NCBI GenBank assembly: GCA_905216025.1
Contig: CAJMSE010000013.1
Coordinates: 33,687 to 97,686, forward strand
Direction: 5' to 3'
Source of the DNA: an uncultured bacterium
Lineage (GTDB): Bacteria > Bacteroidota > Bacteroidia > Bacteroidales > Bacteroidaceae
DNA: 64,000 bases
Positions 17,326 to 25,187 of the stretch are shown here, one piece after another. The notes below the pieces were generated by a model. The model saw only the letters and a program-made list of their open reading frames with translations. It did not search any database and had not been told where the DNA came from. A program made the position numbers and the translations under genes. Position 1 is the first letter of the stretch. Each line of letters starts with the position of its first letter.

Positions 17326-17913
17326 ATGACAGACGAATATAAAACCATTTCAAATACAAAAGGCGAGGGATATTACACCGAGAAGCGGAGTAAGTTCCTT
17401 GCCTTTTCTCATCATGTCGAGTCGCTCGACGAGATAAAGGACCTGCTGGCCGGATACCGCAAGAAATACTACGATGCCCGCCATGTGTGTTATGCCTACG
17501 TGCTCGGTCCGGACCGCGATACGTTCCGCGCGAACGACGACGGAGAGCCGGGCAGCACTGCCGGAAAGCCCATTCTCGGACAGATAAACAGCAATGAGCT
17601 TACCGATATCCTCATTGTCGTAGTGAGATACTACGGAGGCATCAACCTCGGAACCGGCGGACTGATAACGGCATACCGTGCTGCGGCTGCGGCTGCCATA
17701 GAGAACTCGGAGATTGAGACCCGCCAGTCGGAGGAGGAAATAACCTTCGGTTTCCCGTATGTGATGATGAACAGTGTGATGAGGGTGATAAAAGAGATGG
17801 CTCCGCGTATAGTCTCGCAGACGTACGACAATACCTGTGAGATAAAAATGCGCATCCGGAAGTCGGAAGCCGGGGCTTTACGCGCAAAGTTAGATAAATT
17901 ATCCTTTGAATAA
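17326..17913 (+). CDS. IMPACT/YigZ family protein
   Basis: A 195-residue protein of the IMPACT (UPF0029/YigZ) family. The N-terminal domain shows KRSKFLAFSHHVES and the diagnostic NDDGEPGSTAGKPIL and VVVRYYGGINLGTGGL. A C-terminal DUF1949-like ferredoxin-fold domain covers about 135-195. Bacterial members bind nucleic acid or ribosomes weakly and their role is unsettled. It lies 41 bases after the DUF1015 gene and is probably the last gene of the serine operon; tRNA-Ser follows with its own promoter. Confidence 0.9.
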   Translation: MTDEYKTISNTKGEGYYTEKRSKFLAFSHHVESLDEIKDLLAGYRKKYYDARHVCYAYVLGPDRDTFRANDDGEPGSTAGKPILGQINSNELTDILIVVVRYYGGINLGTGGLITAYRAAAAAAIENSEIETRQSEEEITFGFPYVMMNSVMRVIKEMAPRIVSQTYDNTCEIKMRIRKSEAGALRAKLDKLSFE

Positions 17914-17943
17914 TTTTGCCGTTAACAAAATAAGTATTACCTT
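17913..17943 (+). promoter_or_regulatory. Promoter of tRNA-Ser(CGA)
   Basis: TTTG at 17913-17916, 19 bases, TACCTTTG at 17936-17943, overlapping the end of the IMPACT gene. Transcription should begin near 17950, just before the tRNA. Confidence 0.7.
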
Positions 17944-17956
17944 TGCATCGGAAAAA

Positions 17957-18044
17957 GGAAAGTTGGCAGAGTGACCGAATGCGCTGGACTCGAAATCCGG
18001 TATACCCATTGCGGGTATCGGGGGTTTGAATCCCTCACTTTCCG
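17957..18044 (+). tRNA. tRNA-Ser (anticodon CGA)
   Basis: An 88-base tRNA with acceptor stem GGAAAGT/ACTTTCC, discriminator G, anticodon loop CTCGAAA (anticodon CGA, reading UCG), a long class II variable arm (TATACCCATTGCGGGTATC) and T loop GTTTGAATCC. CCA is not encoded. Confidence 0.95.
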
Positions 18045-18170
18045 CTCAGATTGCATTAAACGCTTTAACCGGCTGTTTGATGCAATTTTTCTTTTTACCT
18101 GTTGAGGTGTTTCCGACTGCCACTTCCGGATCCGTAGAAAATCCGTGGAGACCGGATTTAGGTGTAGGTA

Positions 18171-18307
18171 TAGGGCCTTGTCTTTGTCCTCAGCCCGCGA
18201 GGGCTTGTTCACGTGCAGCTTGATAGTCATGTTTTTATAGTCAACGATATTCTTTTCCCATCCGAAAGCCCTTGCGGGCTGCGGCCAAAGACAAGACTCA
18301 GGCCCTA
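18171..18307. repeat. Long imperfect inverted repeat after tRNA-Ser
   Basis: The left arm 18171-18206 (TAGGGCC, TTGTCTTTG, CAGCCCGCGAGGGCTT) pairs with 18265-18307 (AAGCCCTTGCGGGCTG, CAAAGACAAG, GGCCCTA), with short bulges. A 58-base A/T-rich loop separates the arms. It may act as a tRNA operon terminator or be a remnant of a small element. Confidence 0.65.
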
Positions 18308-18344
18308 CAAAGCTGATGATATTATTAATAAAACGTATGCAACG

Positions 18345-18570
18345 CCTTTTTTGATAGCTCTCAAAGACGTTTGGCTTAGCTGTCAAAAACACTTTTGATA
18401 GCTAAGCACAAACTCATTTGAAAGCACGCACAATACATCGGCGGGCACTCCGATGCACCGTCAAAAGCTGCTTATTACACCATCAAAAACTGCTTATTGC
18501 ATCATCACGAGTACCTTATTGCAATTCATGGATTCCTCTGCGTAACTCATAGAAGCCTCATTGCATCATC
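18345..18570 (-). repeat. 22-bp phased repeat element, copy B (longest)
   Basis: Reading on the minus strand, first-type units run from 18570 down: 22, 21, 21, 22, 22 and 22 bases, with sequences such as GATGATGCAATGAGG, GATGGTGTAATAAGC and GACGGTGCATCGG. The 17-bp linker CGATGTATTGTGCGTGC lies at 18440-18424. Second-type units follow at 18423-18401 (23 bases), 18400-18379 and 18378-18357, with TATCAAAAGTGTTTTTGAC in the middle one. This copy has at least six first-type units, against three in the other loci. Confidence 0.85.
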
Positions 18571-18767
18571 AATGCAGCCTCGGCAGATTTACAATCCGCC
18601 GCCATGGGTTACATAATTTTGAGGCTTTCGCCTGCCGGGAGAGTCTAAACTGCCCAATATCTATATTGCTTCGGGCAATAAAGCATGAAGAAAATGGCTT
18701 TTTTCCCCTTTATTATCGCTTTTTTATCCGTTTTTTCTGAAAATATGTTTTTAAACATATAAATTAA

Positions 18768-18799
18768 TTTGCAGATATGTGAAAAAACATTTAACTTTG
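18768..18799 (+). promoter_or_regulatory. Orphan promoter
   Basis: TTTG at 18768-18771, 20 bases, TAACTTTG at 18792-18799, a full Bacteroidetes consensus match pointing right. No plus-strand gene lies downstream; the next coding sequence, mltG, faces the other way. Confidence 0.6.
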
Positions 18800-18805
18800 C
18801 TGCTG

Positions 18806-18895
18806 TTATCCTGAATACAATCTTTTTACCTTAAAAGGGCTAATACCTATTGAGGAAAATGCCTCTCACTGTGAAGCGGGAGGCATTTTATTTTA
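18806..18895 (+). ncRNA. Candidate small RNA, about 90 nt
   Basis: The segment starts about seven bases after the orphan promoter at 18768-18799 and ends at a 10-bp hairpin (AAAATGCCTC/GAGGCATTTT, 18856-18889) followed by TATTTTATAT. It codes for no protein. No known family was recognised. The hairpin may also end mltG transcripts from the other side, so the RNA remains a prediction. Confidence 0.4.
18856..18889. terminator. Bidirectional hairpin terminator
   Basis: AAAATGCCTC at 18856-18865 pairs with GAGGCATTTT at 18880-18889, with A/T tracts on both sides. It lies 59 bases after the mltG stop (minus strand) and could stop transcription in either direction. Confidence 0.75.
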
Positions 18896-18947
18896 TATCA
18901 CCCGGCCGGCGTCATGGTCATGACGGTATGCCGTTTATCCTATAGGT

Positions 18948-19973
18948 TTATTTTATTCCCCGCTCGTTCAGTGCCTTCGTGTATCTTGCCGCGTTGCGCA
19001 GGTGTTCCTGATAGGTCACGGCGAAGTTGTGCGTACCCGAGAAATCCTCCTTTGCGCACATGTATAGGTAGTCGTGTTCGGTGCGGTTCAGCACGGCGTC
19101 GATGCCTGCAATAGATGCCACCTTGATGGGACCGGGAGGCAGTCCGGTGTTCTTGTATGTGTTGTACGGGCTGTCTATGTGCAGCAGTTTGTTGTAGATG
19201 CGCCTCAGTCCGAAGTCCTGCCATGCGAACTTTATCGTCGGGTCGGCCTGCAGCGGCATGCCCGTCTTCAGGCGGTTGCAGTACATTCCCGCCACCATGG
19301 GTTTCTCTCCGTTGTTTGCCGTCTCTTCATCCACTATGCTCGCCAGCGTCGCCACCTCTACGGGAGTCATGCCTATGGCCTTTGCCTTAGCAGTGCGCTC
19401 CCCGTTCCAGAAAGCGTCGTGCTCCTTTTTCATGCGTTTCAAAAACCTGTCTATGCTCACATTCCAGTATATGTCGTATGTGTTCGGGATAAACATCGAT
19501 ACTATCGTGGCCGTGTCGTAACCCAGGCTGTTGCATACGGTCTGGTCTTTCAGTGCCCCGGCAATGGCCGTGCTGTCGAGCATCAGTTTTCTTGCAAGTG
19601 CCCCGGCCAGCCTGTCCACGGTCCGCACCTCAGGTATGGTCAGGCTCACCGGTGTCTGCCGTCCGCTTTTCAGATTTCTGAACACCGTGAAGATGCTCTC
19701 GTCCGGATTTATCTCATAGCGTCCTGAGCGCACGGCATCTTGATAGCCGCTGTGCCTTGCCAGCGTCTTGAATCCGGCGATGGATGCCGACGATGCCGTC
19801 GGCCTGAGCTTAGCACACACGGAGTCGAGGTCGTCATCGGCGTCGATATATACATACTCAACCCCGGCAGACGAGGAAAATGACGACAGCAGGAAATAAC
19901 ATATAAGTCCGATGATAAGCAGCAAGCAGCCACCCGCAGTATAAAGATAGATCTTTGATTTTATAAATTTCAT
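18948..19973 (-). CDS. mltG: Endolytic transglycosylase MltG (YceG-like)
   Basis: A 341-residue inner membrane protein with one N-terminal membrane span (about 10-31, LYTAGGCLLLIIGLICYF). A LysM-like region follows. The lytic domain shows MFIPNTYDIYW, the catalytic Glu in ASIVDEETAN, VAGMYCNRL, MPLQADPTIKFA, and the closing SPYNTYKNTGLPPGPI. MltG cleaves nascent glycan strands and sets their length, working beside class A penicillin-binding proteins such as the one at the right end of the window. The promoter lies 25-55 bases upstream, facing away from malQ. Confidence 0.94.
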   Translation of the reverse strand: MKFIKSKIYLYTAGGCLLLIIGLICYFLLSSFSSSAGVEYVYIDADDDLDSVCAKLRPTASSASIAGFKTLARHSGYQDAVRSGRYEINPDESIFTVFRNLKSGRQTPVSLTIPEVRTVDRLAGALARKLMLDSTAIAGALKDQTVCNSLGYDTATIVSMFIPNTYDIYWNVSIDRFLKRMKKEHDAFWNGERTAKAKAIGMTPVEVATLASIVDEETANNGEKPMVAGMYCNRLKTGMPLQADPTIKFAWQDFGLRRIYNKLLHIDSPYNTYKNTGLPPGPIKVASIAGIDAVLNRTEHDYLYMCAKEDFSGTHNFAVTYQEHLRNAARYTKALNERGIK

Positions 19974-19996
19974 TTCATCTCGATTAAAAAACAGCG

Positions 19997-20028
19997 CAAA
20001 GGTACACCATTTTCCAGTAACGGAGAAA
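19997..20028 (-). promoter_or_regulatory. Promoter of mltG
   Basis: Minus strand: TTTC at 20028-20025, 20 bases, TACCTTTG at 20004-19997. A plus-strand TACCTTTG at 20049-20056 is the likely -7 box of malQ, so the two promoters lie back to back. Confidence 0.55.
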
Positions 20029-20099
20029 TGTTTTCGTTTATTTTTTACTACCTTTGCATAAGTGAGACCATGACCGGTTAACGGTAAACAAACAGGAAA

Positions 20100-22796
20100 A
20101 TGAAGTTAAGATTCAGCATCATATACAGGACTGCATGGGGCGAGAACGTGCATGTGGCCATCGAATATATCAGCAGGGACGGCACACGGAAGAGTCATGA
20201 TCTGCCGATGAATACGGAAGACGGACAGCTGTGGACGCTGGAGACCGTGGCGATAGAGTCGAGGCACCACCCTCTGGCAGCGTTCAGATATTGCTATCAG
20301 GTAAAGGACGGCAACGGCAAGGTGCTGCGCCGCGAATGGGATTTTGTTCCGCGCTTATTGCCTTTCGACCCGACGAGAAACTACGTGATACCCGACGAGT
20401 GGCGTGATATACCTTTACAGCATCATTTATTCACAAACGCTTGCGTCACAACAAATTATGGACATCGTAACGAAGAGGTGCATCCGCTCCCTCTTCCGAT
20501 GTACAGGCGCACCATTGTATTCCGCGTTGCGGCCCCTCAGCTCAGGCCAGGGCTGGTGCTTGCGCTCTGCGGCAGCCATCCGGCAATGGGTGGATGGAAC
20601 GAGTCGAGGTATCTCAAGATGCAGTATGCCGGAATGAAGACATGGATGCTTTCTGTCAATGTGGTGGGCGTGTCGTTCCCGATAGAATATAAATATGTGG
20701 CCGTAAATGAGCAGACGGGCAACCTTCAGGCATGGGAGGAAGGTGAAAACAGGAAGGTCGGCGTGAGTGGCATGCCCGATGGCCAGGTGCTCGTGCTTGA
20801 CGGCGGCATGCTCCGGATGAGGGAAGAGATATGGAGGGCGGCAGGATTCGTGGTTCCCGTCTTCTCGCTGCGCAGCAGTCACTCTTTCGGCGTGGGCGAC
20901 TTCGGCGACCTGAAACGGGCTGTAGACTGGGCCGTGGCCACGGGAATGAAAGTCATACAGACTCTGCCGGTGAACGACACGACGAAAGGGCAGGGGTGGG
21001 ACGACTCCTATCCGTATAACGCCATCTCGGTATACGCCCTGCATCCGCACTATATTGACCTTGAGGCGGCCGGACTGTTGGAAAGTTCCGGCCGGACCAC
21101 CGCCTGCAACAGGCAGCGTCAGGAACTGAACGCGCCGGCCAGCAGCGACTACGAGGCTGTGGACCGGGTAAAGACAGCATACACGCGGATGCTCTGGTCG
21201 GAACATGGCGAGGCCGTGCAGAAGACCATGAGCTACCGTGAGTTCGTCAGCCGCAACGAATTCTGGCTCATGCCTTACGCGGCATTCTGTTCGTTGCGCG
21301 ATACGTTCCATACGGCTCGCTTCAGTGAATGGGGAGACTACGCCACGTACGACAGCGTGAAGATACGCGGTTACTGCAACGCTCACAGCGATGAGATACA
21401 TTATATATATTATGTGCAGTATATCCTTCATGTGCAGCTTAAGGAGGCGAGCGACTATGCCCGCCGCAACGGCGTGGTACTGAAGGGGGACATCCCGATA
21501 TGCGTATGCCGCGACAGTGTGGAGGCATGGATGCAGCCCGGATATTTCAACCTCGACTCACAGACGGGCGCTCCGCCTGATTACTTCTCGCAGAACGGGC
21601 AGAACTGGGGCTTCCCGACATACAACTGGGACGCCATGACGGCCGACGGGTGCAGCTGGTGGCGGAGCCGCTTCATGCATATGGAGCAGTATTTCGATGC
21701 ATTCAGGATAGACCACGTGCTGGGATTCTTCCGCATCTGGGAAATACCGGGGCACGCCGTGCACGGTCTGCTCGGCCACTTCTATCCGTCGCTGCCGCTC
21801 ACGGTGGCCGAGATAGAACTGTCAGGGCTCAAGTTTCACAAGGAACTTTACACGTATCCGTTTATAAATGACAATGTTATCAGCCGCTTGTTCGGCATGC
21901 ACTCGGCCTACGTCAAGGAGCATTTTCTCGACCGTGGAGAGTATGGAATGTACCGGATGAAGGCCGGTTTCGACACGCAGCGCAAGGTGCAGGCCTTCTT
22001 TGAGGGCAAGCGCGACGAGAGCAGCATTTGGATTCGCGACGGCTTATACCGCCTGCTGAGCAACGTCCTGTTCCTTGAAGACCCGCGGCAGCCCGGCATG
22101 TACCATCCGCGCATAAACGTATACAAGGAACCTGTGTTCGATGCGCTGTCGGTAGAGGATAGGGAAGCCTACATGAAGATATACAACAACTATTTCTATC
22201 ACCGCCACAACAGCTTCTGGGGAGCCGAAGCCATGAGGCGTCTGCCCATGGTGCTGCACGGAACCCGGATGCTGGCCTGCGCCGAAGATCTCGGCATGCT
22301 CCCCGACTGCGTTGAGCCGGTGCTTGACAGCATGCGTATACAGACTTTGGAAATACAGACGATGCCGAAGAAGAGCGGTTACGACTTTGCCCATCTCGAC
22401 GCCAATCCATACAGGAGCGTGGCAACGTTCTCCACCCACGACATGCCGCCGCTGCGGCTTTGGTGGGAGGAGTCGCCTGAGCGGGCACAGCTCTATTACA
22501 CCACGATGATGCAGAAAGAAGGACGCGCACCGGAGCATCTGCCGGCACATCTGGCCGAGGAAATCATCGCGCGTCATCTGTATTGCCCGTCGATGATGTG
22601 CCTGCTGTCTCTGCAAGACTGGCTTGCGATGGATGCCGAACTGCGCTCCGACGACATACGGAGCGAGCGCATAAACGTTCCGAGCGACATACATAACCGC
22701 TGGAAATACAGGATGCACCTGACGATAGAAGACCTGCTGAAGGCAGACAGGTTCAACCAGAAAGTGAAGACAATGATAAAGAGAAGCAAAAGATGA
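20100..22796 (+). CDS. malQ: 4-alpha-glucanotransferase MalQ with N-terminal CBM20 modules
   Basis: An 898-residue amylomaltase (GH77). Two starch-binding CBM20-like modules occupy about residues 1-120 and 135-245 (for example VLALCGSHPAMGGWNESR). The GH77 barrel follows: VFSLRSSHSFGVGDFGDL, DDSYPYNAISVYALHP, DIPICVCRDSVE, the nucleophile region FRIDHVLGFFRIWEIP, the acid/base region CAEDLGMLPD and STHDMPPLR. The enzyme moves glucan chains during maltodextrin and glycogen metabolism. This long form is usual in Bacteroidetes, plants and amoebae. The HAD phosphatase gene overlaps its stop by four bases. Confidence 0.94.
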   Translation: MKLRFSIIYRTAWGENVHVAIEYISRDGTRKSHDLPMNTEDGQLWTLETVAIESRHHPLAAFRYCYQVKDGNGKVLRREWDFVPRLLPFDPTRNYVIPDEWRDIPLQHHLFTNACVTTNYGHRNEEVHPLPLPMYRRTIVFRVAAPQLRPGLVLALCGSHPAMGGWNESRYLKMQYAGMKTWMLSVNVVGVSFPIEYKYVAVNEQTGNLQAWEEGENRKVGVSGMPDGQVLVLDGGMLRMREEIWRAAGFVVPVFSLRSSHSFGVGDFGDLKRAVDWAVATGMKVIQTLPVNDTTKGQGWDDSYPYNAISVYALHPHYIDLEAAGLLESSGRTTACNRQRQELNAPASSDYEAVDRVKTAYTRMLWSEHGEAVQKTMSYREFVSRNEFWLMPYAAFCSLRDTFHTARFSEWGDYATYDSVKIRGYCNAHSDEIHYIYYVQYILHVQLKEASDYARRNGVVLKGDIPICVCRDSVEAWMQPGYFNLDSQTGAPPDYFSQNGQNWGFPTYNWDAMTADGCSWWRSRFMHMEQYFDAFRIDHVLGFFRIWEIPGHAVHGLLGHFYPSLPLTVAEIELSGLKFHKELYTYPFINDNVISRLFGMHSAYVKEHFLDRGEYGMYRMKAGFDTQRKVQAFFEGKRDESSIWIRDGLYRLLSNVLFLEDPRQPGMYHPRINVYKEPVFDALSVEDREAYMKIYNNYFYHRHNSFWGAEAMRRLPMVLHGTRMLACAEDLGMLPDCVEPVLDSMRIQTLEIQTMPKKSGYDFAHLDANPYRSVATFSTHDMPPLRLWWEESPERAQLYYTTMMQKEGRAPEHLPAHLAEEIIARHLYCPSMMCLLSLQDWLAMDAELRSDDIRSERINVPSDIHNRWKYRMHLTIEDLLKADRFNQKVKTMIKRSKR

Positions 22797-23434
22797 AAGA
22801 GTACGCTACATACATATTCGACCTTGACGGGACGTTGCTCAACACACTGACCGACCTTGCCGGGGCAACGAACCATGCCCTGCGCACCCACGGCATGCCC
22901 GTGCATACGGAAGAGGCCGTGCGGGGATTCGTCGGCAACGGCGTTAAGAAGTTGATTGAGCGTGCCGTGCCCGGCGGAGAGGCAAACCCGGCTTTTGAAG
23001 AGGTTTACCGCACGTTCCGCGAATACTACCTTGAGCATTCGCTCGACAATACAAAGCCATACCCCGGAATCATGGACATGCTTGCGGAGCTGAAGGTACG
23101 GGGAAGGAAGATGGCTGTGGTCAGCAACAAGTTCTGCACCGCAACCGAAGAGCTGTGCCGCCATTTCTTCGGCGACTACATCACCGTGGCAATCGGCGAG
23201 CGCGAGGGCATACGGCGCAAGCCGTGGCCCGACACCGTGATAGAGGCGATGAACCGGCTCGGCACCGGCCGTGAGGGCACCGTATATATAGGCGACAGCG
23301 ACGTCGACATAGCGACAGCACGCAACAGCGGTCTCCCGTGCATCAGCGTGCTGTGGGGGTTCCGCGGCCGGGAGTTTCTCGTGGAGCATGGAGGCACGGT
23401 GTTCATATCCGAGCCCCGCGAACTGCTATATTAG
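22793..23434 (+). CDS. HAD-superfamily phosphatase, Gph-like
   Basis: A 213-residue haloacid dehalogenase hydrolase. Motif I is FDLDGTLLNT (Asp10 nucleophile, Asp12), with a helical cap next (GFVGNGVKKLIERAVPGG, as in phosphoglycolate phosphatases). Motif II appears as AVVSNKF, and motif IV as YIGDSDVDI. The substrate may be phosphoglycolate or a sugar phosphate. Its ATG overlaps the malQ stop, so it is translated with malQ, which hints at a sugar phosphate. It converges on the LytTR regulator gene and overlaps it by nine bases. Confidence 0.87.
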   Translation: MKEYATYIFDLDGTLLNTLTDLAGATNHALRTHGMPVHTEEAVRGFVGNGVKKLIERAVPGGEANPAFEEVYRTFREYYLEHSLDNTKPYPGIMDMLAELKVRGRKMAVVSNKFCTATEELCRHFFGDYITVAIGEREGIRRKPWPDTVIEAMNRLGTGREGTVYIGDSDVDIATARNSGLPCISVLWGFRGREFLVEHGGTVFISEPRELLY

Positions 23435-24136
23435 CGTGTGGCGGTCGAGATATTCCTGCACGGCATCCTTGTAGCTTTCTGATATCGGCAGGAACGTACT
23501 CCCAAAGACGATGCGGTTGCGGTCGATGGCGCTTATCCGGCTCATGTGCACGATGTATGAACGGTGCGTGCGCATGAACTCCGGGTGGGGCATGCGGTCT
23601 TCGAGGTTTCTCATGTTCAGGAGAGACATTATCTTCCCGCCATCGGCAAGGTATATCCTGACATAGTCTTTCTGCCCCTCGATGTAGAGAATGTCGTCGA
23701 ACGATATTCTCAGCAGTTTGTAGTCGCTCTTTATCATCAGGAATCTTCCGTTGCCGTCGGCCTCCGGCCTGCGTGTCGCCGTGAACCAGTCGAGCGCCTT
23801 GTTTGCTGCGGCGAGGAACTCTCCGTAGCTGAACGGCTTTAGCAGATAGTCGATGGCATTCACCTTATAGCCCTCTATGGCATACTGGCTGAATGCCGTG
23901 GTGAATATCACCTTGGTCTCCTTTGGCAGTATCTTGGCGAATTCCGTCCCGCTGAGTTCAGGCATCTGTATGTCGAGGAATATGAGGTCGGCAGGCGTCT
24001 CCCTTATGTCCTTCATTGCACTGATGGCGCTGTGGTACACTCCGGTGAGCCTGAGAAACGGCGTTTTGCGGGCATATCCGGCGATAAGTTCGGCTGCCAG
24101 CGGCTCGTCATCTATCACAATGCAGTTTAGTGTCAT
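23426..24136 (-). CDS. LytTR-family response regulator
   Basis: A 236-residue response regulator. The receiver domain (1-120) has the acid pocket VIDDEP, phospho-acceptor Asp55 in LIFLDIQMP, and Lys100 in DYLLKPF. The LytTR DNA-binding domain (about 135-236) shows ILYIEGQKDYVRIYL and MRTHRSYIV. It is the last gene of the exporter operon and overlaps the sensor gene by 29 bases, so the two form a coupled two-component pair. LytTR proteins bind paired sites upstream of their targets; the exporter operon itself is the natural candidate. Confidence 0.95.
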   Translation of the reverse strand: MTLNCIVIDDEPLAAELIAGYARKTPFLRLTGVYHSAISAMKDIRETPADLIFLDIQMPELSGTEFAKILPKETKVIFTTAFSQYAIEGYKVNAIDYLLKPFSYGEFLAAANKALDWFTATRRPEADGNGRFLMIKSDYKLLRISFDDILYIEGQKDYVRIYLADGGKIMSLLNMRNLEDRMPHPEFMRTHRSYIVHMSRISAIDRNRIVFGSTFLPISESYKDAVQEYLDRHTLI

Positions 24137-25166
24137 ATATGTTTATAGTTGATTTGTATATCGTATTGTCCTTGTCAGTGCCCGTTGTCCATTCATAACA
24201 TCCGGGATAGAGAAGTTCCAGGCGTGCTCTTACCTGCTTGAGTCCTATCCCGTGGCCGCTGTTGTCGTCGGAATTCTTGGGGTGGTTGCTGTTCTCGATT
24301 GAGCACGTGATGCGGTTTTCGTCGGCTTCGAGCCTTATATGGATGAAGCTGCGGCCCGTTGCGCTGACGCCGTGCTTGAACGCATTTTCTACGAGAGATA
24401 TGAAAATGAGCGGTGCAATGTGTATATTGCACGGTTCTGGAATCCTTATGTCCGTCCTTATGTCGACCTCATTGGAGAGCCGTATCTTCATCAGGTCTAT
24501 GTAACTGACGAGAAACTCGGTCTCTTTGGCCAGGTTGACGTAAGGCTGCTGGTTGTCGTAGAGCACATGGCGCAGCAGCTTGCTCAGTTCCATGATGGTC
24601 TGTTGGGCGCGCTGTGTGTCAATGGCCGTGAGGGCGTAGATGTTGTTGAGCGTATTGAGCAGGAAGTGGGGGTTTATCTGCGACCTCAGGTTCTTCAGTT
24701 CGGCTGCGGTCCGTGCTGCCTCAGCCTCGCGCCGTGCGGTCTCTGCCGCCTGCCATCTCATTGCCAGATGTATGCCTGTGGCAATGGCAGCGGCAATGGC
24801 AAGGTTGAAGCAGTTTCTTATTATCATGAAGTGAAAGACGAGTTGTTCATGTGGCTGCCGTGCATTGTGATGACTGAATATAGGTCTGTTGTATTCCATC
24901 CAGAGATGCACTCCGATGCCTATGACGATTATTGTCAGCACGTTGACCAGCCAGTAGAGCTTCTTTTCTCCACCAAAGAGAAAGCGGGGAGTGAGCCAGA
25001 GATAGTTCAGGTAGAACAGGACAAACTGTGCCAGCGGGGCTACGCTTATCGCGGCAAACTGCCGCAGGCTCATGCCGTTGCCGCTGTTCATGAACATCAG
25101 CGGCGATATGAATATTCCAACCCATACCGCTGCGTGGATTATGTATGCCGGTTTTCTTGCATTCAT
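24108..25166 (-). CDS. LytS-like sensor histidine kinase
   Basis: A 352-residue membrane kinase. Four hydrophobic segments lie in residues 7-135 with little outside the membrane, so it probably senses an intramembrane or envelope cue. A short coiled coil (about 138-162) leads to the His_kinase domain with phospho-acceptor His167 in SQINPHFLLNTLNN. The ATPase part shows SLVENAFKHG and GHGIGLKQVRARL. The gene follows the permease gene by 21 bases in the same operon and overlaps its regulator. Confidence 0.94.
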   Translation of the reverse strand: MNARKPAYIIHAAVWVGIFISPLMFMNSGNGMSLRQFAAISVAPLAQFVLFYLNYLWLTPRFLFGGEKKLYWLVNVLTIIVIGIGVHLWMEYNRPIFSHHNARQPHEQLVFHFMIIRNCFNLAIAAAIATGIHLAMRWQAAETARREAEAARTAAELKNLRSQINPHFLLNTLNNIYALTAIDTQRAQQTIMELSKLLRHVLYDNQQPYVNLAKETEFLVSYIDLMKIRLSNEVDIRTDIRIPEPCNIHIAPLIFISLVENAFKHGVSATGRSFIHIRLEADENRITCSIENSNHPKNSDDNSGHGIGLKQVRARLELLYPGCYEWTTGTDKDNTIYKSTINIYDTKLHCDR

Positions 25167-25187
25167 AGTGTGATTGGCGTTTTAATA

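Larger units (their letters stand above)
18045..18947. other. 900-base non-coding region between tRNA-Ser and mltG
   Basis: No coding frame could be supported. It contains an imperfect long inverted repeat (18171-18306), the largest copy of the 22-bp phased repeat element (18345-18570, minus orientation), a promoter with no gene (18768-18799) and a hairpin terminator (18856-18889). No integrase or attachment repeat of the tRNA 3' end was found. Confidence 0.8.

Noticed and set aside
17937..18392. A 151-codon minus-strand frame across tRNA-Ser
   Set aside because: It reads through the antisense of the tRNA gene (giving the familiar RDSNPRYPQ artefact) and the inverted repeat; not a protein.
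18345..18570. CRISPR array as an explanation of the 22-bp units
   Set aside because: There are no constant repeats with unique spacers: all unit sequence drifts together, the period is 22 bp, and no cas gene is near.
18045..18947. Integrated mobile island at tRNA-Ser
   Set aside because: No integrase, no duplicated tRNA 3' end and no genes; only repeats and short non-coding signals.
20427..21431. A 334-codon open frame opposite malQ
   Set aside because: Antisense shadow of the CBM20-GH77 coding sequence; no signal of its own.
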